Source of the DNA: Fodinibius salipaludis
GTDB lineage: Bacteria; Bacteroidota; Rhodothermia; Balneolales; Balneolaceae
NCBI RefSeq assembly: GCF_002287075.1
Contig: NZ_NSKE01000001.1
Span: forward strand, 434,001 to 498,000
Length of the DNA: 64,000 nucleotides
Direction: 5' to 3'
The translations under genes were made by a program, and so were the position numbers. The notes beneath the pieces are model-generated. The model ran no database searches and was not told the DNA's origin. It saw nothing but the letters and a program-made list of their open reading frames with translations. Shown here one piece after another: positions 53,197 through 62,466 of this stretch (the stretch's first letter is position 1; each line of letters begins with the position of its first letter).

Positions 53197-54408
53197 CTAT
53201 TGTTTAAAATGTTTTCCTAAACGAAGTTCTTGTCCCTGGTAGTTACTCTTAATATCATCACCATAAACAAATTTAGGAACTTCGGTATTCGGTTCAAACT
53301 TCATACTGCAAAACGTTTGTCCATCTTCAATCAAGAATGGTACATCATGCGAACGCACTTCGAGCACAGCTCGTGCTCCTTTATCTTCAACACGTCCGCC
53401 AAATCCACTGTCAAAAAAGCCGGCATAATGCGTACGCAGCTCTCCCGATCCCGTATCGTAGGCAATCATCTCAGCCGCTAAGTATTCCGGAATACGGCAT
53501 CGCTCTTTAGAGGCAAAGATATAAAATGCCTCCGGCTCTAAAATAAGGTGATCATCAGGTTGATGATAAATAGGTTCCCAAAACTCAGAAACCTCATAAT
53601 AGTCGATATTATCGAGATCGATATAATCACGGTGCTTCTTGGCCTTGTATCCTACAATTTTTCCTTCTGAAGCATGTAAATTCACACTCAAAAAGAGTCC
53701 GTTATTAACTTTCAGTTCATCCACATCAACCGGACTCCCGCCTTCGGTAAAAAGCAATGGATCAGAACTGTGGGTCCGCAAAATATCCTGATCGGAAAGC
53801 ACGGTATAGCCGTGACGAATTCTCAGCTGATTCAACCGGTGTCCCGTTTTAATCTTTATCGGAAAAGATTTTGGCACCACTTCTAAATACATTCTTCCTT
53901 TATAGCCCGATCGTATTTCTTCAAAACGGTGCGAATAATCCGTAATTACACGCGTAAATACATCGAGTCGCCCCGTTGTGCTCTTGGGGTTGGCTTTGGC
54001 CGAAAGATGCTCTCCGGATACAATCTGATAGTCAACTCCGTTTTCATTTCCATTGAATAATGTTTTCTGCGGTGAGATATGCGACGGCAAATGTAACTCT
54101 TCGAGCAGCGGAATGATATACACACAGTTCGGTTCCAAGATAGCTCCGTCGGTAATTGAAAACTCGTACTGACTGAGCTTGTCCAGCTTCTGATCTACTG
54201 ACTCATCTTCGGGCAGAAAGCTGCATCTCACCCGGTAAGCCTTCTCCCCTAAACGTAAATCTATTGAATTGGGCTGAAACTGGTCATCCTGCAACGGATA
54301 TCCATCAGCATGAGAAATAATGCCCGCATTCGCTAACACACGCAATTTTTGAACGGGAAGAATACCTTTGGTGCGCAAATGTACTTTTTGAATCTCGCTG
54401 CTCATCAA
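53197..54408 (-). CDS. dcd: 2'-deoxycytidine 5'-triphosphate deaminase, long two-domain type
   Basis: A 403-residue member of the double-domain dCTP deaminase family, twice the size of E. coli Dcd, in which two dUTPase-like folds are fused. The N-terminal half has QPNSIDLRLGEKAYRVRC, and the C-terminal half carries EPEAFYIFASKERCRIPEYL and YAGFFDSGFGGRVEDKGARA, the latter matching the motif that shapes the active site. It converts dCTP to dUTP for dTMP synthesis, complementing dut at 41.3 kb. First gene of its minus-strand unit. Confidence 0.92.
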   Translation of the reverse strand: MMSSEIQKVHLRTKGILPVQKLRVLANAGIISHADGYPLQDDQFQPNSIDLRLGEKAYRVRCSFLPEDESVDQKLDKLSQYEFSITDGAILEPNCVYIIPLLEELHLPSHISPQKTLFNGNENGVDYQIVSGEHLSAKANPKSTTGRLDVFTRVITDYSHRFEEIRSGYKGRMYLEVVPKSFPIKIKTGHRLNQLRIRHGYTVLSDQDILRTHSSDPLLFTEGGSPVDVDELKVNNGLFLSVNLHASEGKIVGYKAKKHRDYIDLDNIDYYEVSEFWEPIYHQPDDHLILEPEAFYIFASKERCRIPEYLAAEMIAYDTGSGELRTHYAGFFDSGFGGRVEDKGARAVLEVRSHDVPFLIEDGQTFCSMKFEPNTEVPKFVYGDDIKSNYQGQELRLGKHFKQ

Positions 54409-54557
54409 AAACTATCTTAAATTAAAACGTTAATGAATATTTTTATCTTACAGAATCTGAACTTGCGCCCTAATATATGAATTCAGTAATCAGAATTCAG
54501 AATCGATCTTACTTTAATTACAAACACTGATTACCTAATTAATTTATTACAAACACA

Positions 54558-55178
54558 ATGAATATTCTTTTTTGGAGCGGCGGCAAAGATGCCTATTTGG
54601 CTCTGCATTTTTTCAGGGAGTCGCAACCGAAGGCGGATCTAAAACTGCTTACAACTTATGATGAGTCCACCGACATTGTACCTCATCAAAACATCCCGCT
54701 CTCCGAAATAGAGGAACAAACAAATTATCTCGACTTGGATCTAATTTCCGTCGGACTTCCTTCCCAATGCCCCAATAAAACCTATTTAGAGCGGATTAAA
54801 AATGCCCTGAATGAATTGGACCAACCGATTGATAATCTCATTTTTGGCGATTGGTACCTGGAAGATATCCGAGAATGGCGAGAAAAAGTGTTCGGAGAAA
54901 TGGGGTATTCCTGCCTTTTCCCCATATGGCAAAAAGAGTTAAATGACTTGCTACCCATATTGCTTCTAAAACCGATAGAAATAAAAATCAGCGCGGTTAA
55001 AGAAGAATTTCAGTCACTGCTAAAAACAGGAGAACCGTTCGATCAGAAGTTGGTCATGCAACTTCAGCGCCTTAATGAAATCGATCCCATGGGTGAAAAC
55101 GGAGAATTCCATACCAAAGTGATATTCAAAGACCCAGAGACACTCGACAATCAACCGTTAATACCAGGTGGTCGATAA
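54558..55178 (+). CDS. Dph6-like ATP pyrophosphatase (diphthine-ammonia ligase family)
   Basis: A 206-residue PP-loop enzyme with the ATP-binding motif WSGGKDAYLALHFF at the N-terminus (the last Ser of SGGKDS is Ala). The family motif GDWYLEDIREWREKVFGEMG and FPIWQKELNDLL matches Dph6/MJ0570-type proteins, which in archaea and eukaryotes amidate diphthine; the bacterial role is unknown. Its end overlaps the convergent cyclophilin gene by 21 bases. Confidence 0.88.
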   Translation: MNILFWSGGKDAYLALHFFRESQPKADLKLLTTYDESTDIVPHQNIPLSEIEEQTNYLDLDLISVGLPSQCPNKTYLERIKNALNELDQPIDNLIFGDWYLEDIREWREKVFGEMGYSCLFPIWQKELNDLLPILLLKPIEIKISAVKEEFQSLLKTGEPFDQKLVMQLQRLNEIDPMGENGEFHTKVIFKDPETLDNQPLIPGGR

Positions 55179-57224
55179 CACCTTATCTCCTTTCAAGATA
55201 CTATCCACCAAATCTTTTCCCTCAGTCACTTTGCCAAAACGTGTATAATCTCCATTTAGATGCGGCTTCCACTGATGCATCATAAAGTATTGGCTGCCCT
55301 CAGTATCGGGACCTGCACTGGCGATACCCACCGCACCCCGCGTAAATCCTTTTTCTGATGCTTCGGTAGGTATCACAAAATCGGGTCCGCCAAATCCATC
55401 CCGTCGTTCAATATCTCCGCCCTGTATTACAAAATTGGGCACCACTCGATGAAACGGTACATCATTGTACTGTGCTGCACTATTTAAACTGTCAATCATT
55501 GCAACTGTAGCGGGAGCACTAAGCGTATTCATCTCAATATGAATTCTCCCTTTCTCGGTTTGCACAAGCAGTGTGGGTTTGGGCCCCAGCTCCCAAAGTC
55601 GAGCCCAGTCAGGTAAACGAAACTCAGTTTTTGAGTCTTCCGGCACCTCAACATCCCATCCGGCATCGGCCAGCGAGCGATTCAACGGCACATAATTTTT
55701 AGAAGCAAGTGAATCGATAACGGGTTTCGCCTGCTCTTCAAATCGTTCTTTAAACAACGAGCCAAACGTTTGATAAACTTCAATGTCTTCGGGCAGCGAA
55801 AAGGCCGCCAAGCTACCGTTTATGCGATCAAAATCATCAGATTCAAATAATGCTTCATTTTCCAATAGCGAACCTGACATATAAGCCACGCCCCGGTCAC
55901 CGAGATCCAGAGCATCAAAAACAATATTGCGAACTTGCTGCCTATGGTCTCCTATATTTTGACCATTCTGTACAAAACTTCCCAAACTTTGCAAAGCATA
56001 CGTTGTCGGCAACTGTTCCCCCTCGCTCACCAAATCCTCAATACGCTGCAGATAATCTTTCGGAGCTTCATATTGCTGATAAATCCCCAACGCTTCGGGC
56101 CATAAATAGGGGTTTTCTTCAGGAATGGTCGCAAGCCGGTCTTGGTGTTCTCCAACAATCTGACTATCCACTTGTTGTACTAACGCTAACGCCTGCAGCC
56201 AAACAGCGTCAGTTAACCGTTCATCGGTCAACATTTCATTATAAATGTATTCATACAGATCTTCCCCTTCTTTAACATTCCCTTGCAAACTTTGCAATGT
56301 TCGAATCTGGACATGCGGATTTTCGTTCGTCAATAAAATTTTAGCTGCCAATGAATGCTTATCATTCAGGGATACTTTACCAATAGAAGTAGCCAACTCA
56401 TACGCCAATTGCACTTCATGGTCCAGCATCTGTTCACCATTATAGAAAATTGTCATGGTATGAGTAGTGCGTTCGGGTAGAATCTTATTTACATACTGAT
56501 CCACATCTCTACTCAAGCCTGTTCCCATCAGCTGCCATCGATTAAACAGGGTATCTTGAGCCGTAGCAGTTAATTGAGACTCATCATCACGATACCAACC
56601 ATATAAATAAGCGCGAGTAGCTTCATAGTTTTCTGTATCAAATGCCTTCTGTATCACCCGGATTTGACGATCCTGAGTAATATCAAACTGCTGCACTAAC
56701 CGCCCTACGGCCAACGCAGACTGATACTCACTATCCGCTAAGTTTTTATCCAACTGGTCAATTAAAAAGGAAAGCGTTTGTTTATCACCCTGTCGACCAA
56801 GTACCCTTGAAATTCCGGGACGTAATTCAGCATGCTCTATCCAGCTTTGTTCGAGCTCTCTCAATTCATTTTTTGCAAGTTCGTGCTTGCTAAGCCCAAA
56901 CCAAGAGGCATCAGAATTCTGTTCTTTAACAATGTTAATGAATGAACCTGCAGAATCTACCGGAGTGTTGGCAAAAGCCCGCCAAGCCTGCTTTCGTACC
57001 TGGGGATGTTGATGAGATAAATATGGCTCGAGGGATTCTGCATCCCGCCGGGTAACAGCTTCATATAAATCCGGGTGCGTTGCAGTAAGCAGTGAATCTG
57101 TAATCGGATTAGCACTTTTATATGGCCCCGAATCACCAGTCGAATAATTGAATAGTATAATAACACCAACTACCAGTGCTATTAAGACTATCCAAGATCG
57201 AAATCGGACATATTTCATTGTCAA
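55158..57224 (-). CDS. HEAT-repeat protein with C-terminal cyclophilin PPIase domain
   Basis: A 688-residue membrane-anchored protein (helix about 9-29). Residues 50-530 are helical HEAT-like repeats (HPQVRKQAWRAFANTP, NPHVQIRTLQSL) and 540-688 form a cyclophilin: VQTEKGRIHIEMN, FHRVVPNFVIQGGD with the catalytic Arg, GSQYFMMHQWKPHLNGDYTR, and FGKVTEGKDLVDSI. It probably folds or scaffolds exported proteins. Such HEAT-cyclophilin fusions are uncommon outside the FCB group. It follows a 68-residue gene by 18 bases. Confidence 0.92.
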   Translation of the reverse strand: MTMKYVRFRSWIVLIALVVGVIILFNYSTGDSGPYKSANPITDSLLTATHPDLYEAVTRRDAESLEPYLSHQHPQVRKQAWRAFANTPVDSAGSFINIVKEQNSDASWFGLSKHELAKNELRELEQSWIEHAELRPGISRVLGRQGDKQTLSFLIDQLDKNLADSEYQSALAVGRLVQQFDITQDRQIRVIQKAFDTENYEATRAYLYGWYRDDESQLTATAQDTLFNRWQLMGTGLSRDVDQYVNKILPERTTHTMTIFYNGEQMLDHEVQLAYELATSIGKVSLNDKHSLAAKILLTNENPHVQIRTLQSLQGNVKEGEDLYEYIYNEMLTDERLTDAVWLQALALVQQVDSQIVGEHQDRLATIPEENPYLWPEALGIYQQYEAPKDYLQRIEDLVSEGEQLPTTYALQSLGSFVQNGQNIGDHRQQVRNIVFDALDLGDRGVAYMSGSLLENEALFESDDFDRINGSLAAFSLPEDIEVYQTFGSLFKERFEEQAKPVIDSLASKNYVPLNRSLADAGWDVEVPEDSKTEFRLPDWARLWELGPKPTLLVQTEKGRIHIEMNTLSAPATVAMIDSLNSAAQYNDVPFHRVVPNFVIQGGDIERRDGFGGPDFVIPTEASEKGFTRGAVGIASAGPDTEGSQYFMMHQWKPHLNGDYTRFGKVTEGKDLVDSILKGDKVLSTTWY

Positions 57225-57242
57225 TAATTGAGTTGCAAAAGA

Positions 57243-57449
57243 TTAGAGAGAAGGCTTATGATCCTCAGCCTCTTCAACGCGATCGGAATCTTTTTCAGGG
57301 TGGATAGTCTTCAATTTGCCGTTCCCATCTTTGCGAGCTTCGTGGAGTTGTGAATCCTTAATCCACGCTCGTCCTCCATCATGTTGTAAACGTTTCTCAT
57401 TTTTGAACATAAAAGCTTGCTCATGCAAATCGGGTAAGTTCTTCTCCAT
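57243..57449 (-). CDS. Small charged protein
   Basis: A 68-residue hydrophilic protein rich in Lys, Asp, Glu and His, with no signal or membrane helix. No family is recognised. The stop lies 18 bases before the cyclophilin gene start, consistent with a two-gene message. Composition is protein-like, but its short length leaves some doubt. Confidence 0.5.
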   Translation of the reverse strand: MEKNLPDLHEQAFMFKNEKRLQHDGGRAWIKDSQLHEARKDGNGKLKTIHPEKDSDRVEEAEDHKPSL

Positions 57450-57526
57450 AACAATTTCTTTTCTGTTGGATGTAATTCATTGACAATAATACAATTTTAA
57501 CAACTATAATTCATAAGATTTTTAGC

Positions 57527-57557
57527 TTTGCTTTAAGCTTCGAAAAGCTTATATTTG
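57527..57557 (+). promoter_or_regulatory. Bacteroidota-type promoter of rplU-rpmA
   Basis: TTTG (57527-57530) and TATATTTG (57550-57557) are separated by 19 bases, an exact fit to the -33 TTTG and -7 TAnnTTTG elements. The pair lies about 46 bases upstream of the L21 start. An AAGCTT...AAGCTT palindrome sits in the spacer. Confidence 0.75.
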
Positions 57558-57603
57558 GCATTCTGTAGCCAAAAGAATTTACAACATAAAATTAGACAAT
57601 TAG

Positions 57604-58119
57604 ATGTACGCAGTAGTAAAGATAGGTGGACATCAATATCGCGTTTCAGAAGGCGATGTCCTGTTTGTTGACAAGCAAAGTGATGAAACAGATCAAAAGC
57701 TTACTTTTGACGAAGTTTTATTAACAAATGATGACGGTAATGTAACAGTAGGTCAACCTGTTGTTGAAGGTGCTGCTGTTGAAGCGACTTTGCTTGATAA
57801 TGTAAAGTCAGACAAAGTTATCGTTTTCAAAAAGAAACGTCGCAAGGGATATCAAGTTAAGCGCGGACACCGCCAACCGATGTCCCAAATCGAGATTAAC
57901 AGCATTTCTACTTCCGGCAGTGGAAGTAAGAAAAAAGCTAAGAAAGCAAAAGATACTTCTGAGTCTGAGGAATCAGGACAAGTATCTACTGATATGACAG
58001 CCAAAGAGGCCATTAGTCATATCCGAAATACTGATCTTGAAGATCTCAAAGGTTTTGTTCCCGATGATGAAGAACGGGTTACCGTTTTGGACGCATGGAA
58101 CAGTAAGCAAGAAGGATAA
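57604..58119 (+). CDS. rplU: 50S ribosomal protein L21 with C-terminal extension
   Basis: A 171-residue L21. Residues 1-103 match the universal protein (MYAVVKIGGHQYRVSEGDVL, ending in KRRKGYQVKRGHRQPMSQIE), which binds 23S rRNA in the large subunit. Residues 104-171 are an added tail: a Lys/Ser-rich linker and a helical segment (AKEAISHIRNTDLEDLKGFV), common in Bacteroidota and relatives. It forms an operon with rpmA, 20 bases apart. Confidence 0.97.
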   Translation: MYAVVKIGGHQYRVSEGDVLFVDKQSDETDQKLTFDEVLLTNDDGNVTVGQPVVEGAAVEATLLDNVKSDKVIVFKKKRRKGYQVKRGHRQPMSQIEINSISTSGSGSKKKAKKAKDTSESEESGQVSTDMTAKEAISHIRNTDLEDLKGFVPDDEERVTVLDAWNSKQEG

Positions 58120-58139
58120 TTCAGAAATTTTAGATTGTT

Positions 58140-58397
58140 ATGGCGCATAAGAAAGGACAAGGTTCTACAAAGAACGGTCGCGATTCGATTTCGAAACGAC
58201 TTGGAGTTAAGAAATACGGTGGAGAAGTTGTTAAAGCCGGTCATATTATCGTACGTCAGCGTGGTACTAAATTCCACCCCGGCGATAATGTAGGCCGTGG
58301 CGGCGATGACACGCTCTTTGCCAAAGCTGACGGACAGGTTACCTTCCGCGTTCGCTCCGGTGGACGTAAATATGTAAGTGTTGAACCTGTTTCATAA
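58140..58397 (+). CDS. rpmA: 50S ribosomal protein L27
   Basis: An 85-residue L27, located near the peptidyl-transferase centre. It starts [20 protein letters not shown] and contains the conserved [10 protein letters not shown] and [20 protein letters not shown]. No cleavable N-terminal leader is present, unlike in Firmicutes. Terminator at 58424. Confidence 0.98.
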   Translation: MAHKKGQGSTKNGRDSISKRLGVKKYGGEVVKAGHIIVRQRGTKFHPGDNVGRGGDDTLFAKADGQVTFRVRSGGRKYVSVEPVS

Positions 58398-58423
58398 CAG
58401 CACTTTTTTACCAGATTTTTTTC

Positions 58424-58459
58424 AAGCCTTGGTTTCTTAAGAGACCAAGGCTTTTTTAT
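58424..58459 (+). terminator. Intrinsic terminator of rplU-rpmA
   Basis: AAGCCTTGGT (58424-58433) pairs with ACCAAGGCTT (58444-58453), with three more pairs inside and a TTAA loop, followed by TTTTAT. It ends 11 bases before the next gene. Confidence 0.92.
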
Positions 58460-58469
58460 ATTACGCTCT

Positions 58470-59126
58470 ATGAAAAAGAATAATATCCCGGGACTGCCCC
58501 ATCTACAATTTCGTAATATCTTTTGCATCGGCCGCAACTATGTTGAACACGCTAAAGAACTCAACAATGAAGTCCCGAGTCAGCCGCTTGTTTTTTTAAA
58601 ACCGACCAGTAGCATCATTTTTGATGGTGATAACATTCAGATCCCTCCCCAAAGTGGGAATGTTCATCACGAAGTGGAGTTGGCAGTTGCTATTGATAGG
58701 GCTGGCAAAAATATCCCGAAAGAAAAAGCTTTAAAACATGTCGGGGGATATGGTATCGGAATTGATATTACCGCTCGTGATATTCAACAAAAAGCCAAAG
58801 AAAAAGGTCATCCGTGGACCGTTGCCAAAGGGTTTGATACTTTTGCTCCACTGAGCACGTTCATCGAAAAGGATCGGATCGAAGATCCACAAAATATAGA
58901 TCTGCAAATATCCGTGAATGGCGAAATTCGTCAATCGGACAGTACCAAGCTGATGATTTTTACGGTGGCTGACCTAATCCATTATTTATCGACCATTTTT
59001 ACCCTGCAACCCGGCGACATTATCTTAACCGGTACCCCCAAAGGGGTATCACCCATAACGAAGGGAGATAACATTGAGGCTACGTTGAACAATGGACTGG
59101 CAACAATTTCCGTAACCGTAGATTAA
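58470..59126 (+). CDS. Fumarylacetoacetate hydrolase family protein
   Basis: A 218-residue FAH-fold enzyme of the short (FAHD1/YcgM) type. Metal-binding residues lie in NVHHEVELAVAID, and other landmarks are FCIGRNYVEHAKEL, QPLVFLKPTSSI, GGYGIGIDITARDIQQKAKE and GDIILTGTPKGVSP. Family members act as acylpyruvate hydrolases or oxaloacetate decarboxylases; which applies cannot be decided here. It precedes the M23 peptidase gene by 3 bases. Confidence 0.93.
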   Translation: MKKNNIPGLPHLQFRNIFCIGRNYVEHAKELNNEVPSQPLVFLKPTSSIIFDGDNIQIPPQSGNVHHEVELAVAIDRAGKNIPKEKALKHVGGYGIGIDITARDIQQKAKEKGHPWTVAKGFDTFAPLSTFIEKDRIEDPQNIDLQISVNGEIRQSDSTKLMIFTVADLIHYLSTIFTLQPGDIILTGTPKGVSPITKGDNIEATLNNGLATISVTVD

Positions 59127-59129
59127 CCG

Positions 59130-61061
59130 ATGAATATTCGCCTTCTACTTTTCATTACGCTTTTTACGGGAATTTCTACTCATCCATTATTAGCTCAAGA
59201 ATCGGATACTTTTGGTCCGAGCCAAGCCCACTATGTTTGGCCAACCGAAGCCAGCCGGTATCTTTCCTCTACTTTTGGGGAAACACGAGCAGCGCACTTT
59301 CATGCCGCTTTGGATATCAAAACCTGGGGACGAAAGGGATACGAAGTTTATGCCACCCGCGATGGAACTGTTGATCGTGTTGCTATTGGTCCAAGGGGTT
59401 ACGGCAAAGTAATCTATTTAAAACACGACGATGGATCCTATTCGGTATATGCCCACCTGCTCGCTTTTAATGATGAACTGCAGCAGCTGGCTGATTCCGT
59501 TCGGTTTGCTGACAATTATCAATTTGAAATAGAAAAGTTCTGGGGATGGCGAAATATTGAAGTCGACCAAGGTGACCTCATCGGATACAGCGGCGCTTCG
59601 GGTATTGGTCCGCCCCACCTTCATTTTGAGCTTCGAACGCCCTCACACAAGCCATTTAATCCCCTGCTAACAAACTTATCGGTTAAAGATGACATCCCTC
59701 CGCAAATTAGAGGGCTTTCTGTAGAACCACTTAGTCTCAGATCCACCATTGAAGGCGAAAATGCCATATTTACCAAAAAAGCAAAACTCAAAAATGGATC
59801 TTATAGCTTTGGTACCATTACAACTAAAGGCCCTATTGGCTTAGGGTTAAATGCTTTTGATCAGTCTAACAATGTTCATAACACCTATGCCGTTTATGAG
59901 CTCAAGTTAAATGTAAACGGGGAGCACACTTTCAGCTCCCGAGTCGACAGCTTTTCGTACGGTGAAACTCACCAGATGTTCATCGATCGAGTGTATCCCC
60001 TCTTAAAAAATATGGACAAAGGATTTCAACGACTGTATATAGCGGATGGAAACTCCCTCCCATTTTATAAAACCGACAAACAAAATGGCGTCCTCAATTT
60101 GCCGGTGGGAACACATCATGTTACCATCACAACAAAAGATTATTACGGTAATACTTCTACAGCCAAACTTACTCTAAAAGTTTCCGAAGATCAGCAGCAA
60201 AAAAAGCATCAAATTTTCACAAATCGCAACTCAAATCCCGGCATTGTATCTCCAGATCAGTGGAACTGGTTTTCGGATTGGGTTACCATCCCATACAGTC
60301 AATATGAACATACCACCATTGGTTTGGCAGATGGAGAGGAATTTACTGAACATACCAACGGTATTGCAGTTAATCTAAAAGGACAAAAATCGATCTACGT
60401 CAATACTCCGGAGACGGGTCCACTGCAACTCTACCGGATTAATCCGAAATCTACCTCTTTTATTTCCTCCGCTGATCAAAACCATTTTGCCATATTTCCC
60501 AGGCAAACATTTTATGATACCGTTTCGGTGGGAATGTCTGTTAACAGTTTTACCCAAAATACCTTAACAGTTGATTTAATCCCGAATGCCTATCCGGTTA
60601 AAGAAGAATATGCCTTTTATACCGCTCGTGATAGTACTTTGAGTAATACAGCCAAACTCTCGCTTTATCATTATGATCAAGAGGATAAGGAATGGGAATT
60701 AATTCCTACAAGTTTTACGAACTCTCATATTATTGGCAAAACTGAAACTCTTGGCCATTTTTCTTTAAAAAAGGATCAAAAAGCTCCTGAATTAAGAAAT
60801 CCACGCCTGCGCCAACGTCCCGATGGCAAATGGATTATTTATATAAATATTTTGGATAATCTTTCCGGCATTGATTATTCCAAGTCAAAAATATTCGTTA
60901 ACGATGATCAGGGTATTGCAGAATTTGAGCCGGAAAATAATCGCTTTGTTTATTACCACCCTAATTTTGTGCCCACTCCCTCAATGAAAGTTAAGGTTAT
61001 CGCCTATGATAAGATGGGAAATAAAACAGAACAGATTTTTGAATTAGAAAACAAAGAGTAA
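59130..61061 (+). CDS. M23 family metallopeptidase (peptidoglycan hydrolase)
   Basis: A 643-residue secreted protein with signal peptide about 1-22 (ending LLAQE). The LytM/M23 domain occupies about 48-180, with zinc ligands His58 and Asp62 in HFHAALDI, the active segment SVYAHLLAF, and HLHFEL for the last His pair. It should cut peptide cross-links in peptidoglycan or regulate amidases. The following 450 residues are beta-rich with Ig-like segments and no further catalytic motif; they may position it at the envelope. Confidence 0.92.
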   Translation: MNIRLLLFITLFTGISTHPLLAQESDTFGPSQAHYVWPTEASRYLSSTFGETRAAHFHAALDIKTWGRKGYEVYATRDGTVDRVAIGPRGYGKVIYLKHDDGSYSVYAHLLAFNDELQQLADSVRFADNYQFEIEKFWGWRNIEVDQGDLIGYSGASGIGPPHLHFELRTPSHKPFNPLLTNLSVKDDIPPQIRGLSVEPLSLRSTIEGENAIFTKKAKLKNGSYSFGTITTKGPIGLGLNAFDQSNNVHNTYAVYELKLNVNGEHTFSSRVDSFSYGETHQMFIDRVYPLLKNMDKGFQRLYIADGNSLPFYKTDKQNGVLNLPVGTHHVTITTKDYYGNTSTAKLTLKVSEDQQQKKHQIFTNRNSNPGIVSPDQWNWFSDWVTIPYSQYEHTTIGLADGEEFTEHTNGIAVNLKGQKSIYVNTPETGPLQLYRINPKSTSFISSADQNHFAIFPRQTFYDTVSVGMSVNSFTQNTLTVDLIPNAYPVKEEYAFYTARDSTLSNTAKLSLYHYDQEDKEWELIPTSFTNSHIIGKTETLGHFSLKKDQKAPELRNPRLRQRPDGKWIIYINILDNLSGIDYSKSKIFVNDDQGIAEFEPENNRFVYYHPNFVPTPSMKVKVIAYDKMGNKTEQIFELENKE

Positions 61062-61120
61062 AAATAGGGAGAAACCGGTGTACAGCTTCTCCCCTTTATA
61101 ATAAATATTCTGCTTATTTA

Positions 61121-61498
61121 TTAAAGATGTGCAATACAGCCAATCTCAACCTTACAGTTTTTTGGTAACGTTTTTACTGCAACCGTTTCTCGTGCCGGCG
61201 GATCACTCTCAAAGTAATTGCCGTAAATTTCATTAACTGTTCCAAAGTTATCCATGTCATCCAGAAAAATGCTGCACTTAATAACTTTGTCAAAACCGGA
61301 TCCGGCTTCATCCAAAACGGCTCTTAAGTTTTTCATGACTTGTTTAGCCTGAGAGTTAACATCGTCTCCCACAAACTCCATGTTATCGGGATCCAATCCT
61401 ATTTGTCCTGAACAATAAACCAAATCGTCATGAACAACAGCCTGACTGTAAGGTCCTATGGCTTCCGGTGCATTTGAGGTATGAATAATCTTCTTCAT
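61121..61498 (-). CDS. ridA: RidA family enamine/imine deaminase
   Basis: A 125-residue RidA (YjgF) protein, which hydrolyses reactive enamines/imines from PLP enzymes. Landmarks: APEAIGPYSQAVVHDDLVYC, GQIGLDP, the conserved Arg in ARETVAVKTLPKNCKVEIGC and an acidic ending. Length fits. It lies 12 bases downstream of the alpha/beta hydrolase gene and is probably cotranscribed. Confidence 0.96.
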   Translation of the reverse strand: MKKIIHTSNAPEAIGPYSQAVVHDDLVYCSGQIGLDPDNMEFVGDDVNSQAKQVMKNLRAVLDEAGSGFDKVIKCSIFLDDMDNFGTVNEIYGNYFESDPPARETVAVKTLPKNCKVEIGCIAHL

Positions 61499-61510
61499 GA
61501 TCTGTAAATA

Positions 61511-62314
61511 TTATTTTATTGACGTTGCATTTTTATTTTTCAATTCAATCAAAAACTCATTCAAATAAAAAGCGAATTTCTCGGGATGTTCCATCATGGG
61601 AGCATGGCCGCATTTGCCAATCCATTTAAGTCGAGAATTTGGCAATGCCTTATGAAACTCCTCCGCAACTTCAGGGGGTGTAATCTCATCTTGTTTACCC
61701 CAAATCAACAGAACTTCCTGATCGATATCAGACAAATAATCTTCCATGCTGTACTCGTGTGTCTCCCGGGCAATCGCCAGTACATTCAACAAATTCGATC
61801 GATCATTGATCACGTCCATGATTTCATCCATCAGTTCTTCGGTCACAAAATCATCATCATAAAAAGTAATGGCGGCTTGCTTACGCACATAATCGCGGTC
61901 ATTTCGACGAGGAAATGTGGACCCAAAATCTCTTTCCTGTAATCCGGAACTTCCGGTTAAAATCAACGCTGCCACATTCTCCGGGTGTTGGACAGTATAC
62001 TCAAGAGCGAGATGCCCGCCCATAGAATTACCCAGTAAAATAGGATTTTGAATGTCCAATGCCTCCATAAAAGAATGCAGCCATTTGGCCATATTCGTAA
62101 ATGTCAGCTTTCGGGCCTTAAATTCATAGAGAGGAATAGCTGGCACAAAAACATTATAGTCATCTATATATTCGACCAATGCATCATAATTACTTAACCC
62201 CCCAAACATACCATGCAAAAAAACCAGATTAGCTGAATCCTCTGTTCCCTTTGAAATTTTGAGATATTCAAAACTGTTGTGATGATGACTTTCGAAATGA
62301 CTACTGCCGAACAT
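61511..62314 (-). CDS. Alpha/beta hydrolase
   Basis: A 267-residue alpha/beta-hydrolase. The nucleophile elbow is GNSMGG, the acid is in LLIWGKQDEITPPEVA and the His in GKCGHAPMMEHPEKFA; an oxyanion segment HGMFGG occurs near 34. These fit esterases or C-C hydrolases of the MhpC-like type. Substrate unknown; cotranscription with ridA suggests metabolite repair or catabolism, but this is inference. Confidence 0.92.
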   Translation of the reverse strand: MFGSSHFESHHHNSFEYLKISKGTEDSANLVFLHGMFGGLSNYDALVEYIDDYNVFVPAIPLYEFKARKLTFTNMAKWLHSFMEALDIQNPILLGNSMGGHLALEYTVQHPENVAALILTGSSGLQERDFGSTFPRRNDRDYVRKQAAITFYDDDFVTEELMDEIMDVINDRSNLLNVLAIARETHEYSMEDYLSDIDQEVLLIWGKQDEITPPEVAEEFHKALPNSRLKWIGKCGHAPMMEHPEKFAFYLNEFLIELKNKNATSIK

Positions 62315-62466
62315 ATAAATTGATACCTGGGTTAATAGACTGTTATTTTTAAGTATATAATATAATAAAATTATGCATTAATATTGCAGAAAGGACTATA
62401 TATAGTTACTTTCTTCAATCACAAATGGATATTCTAATAACATTGAATTTATAGCAATCAGAAACC

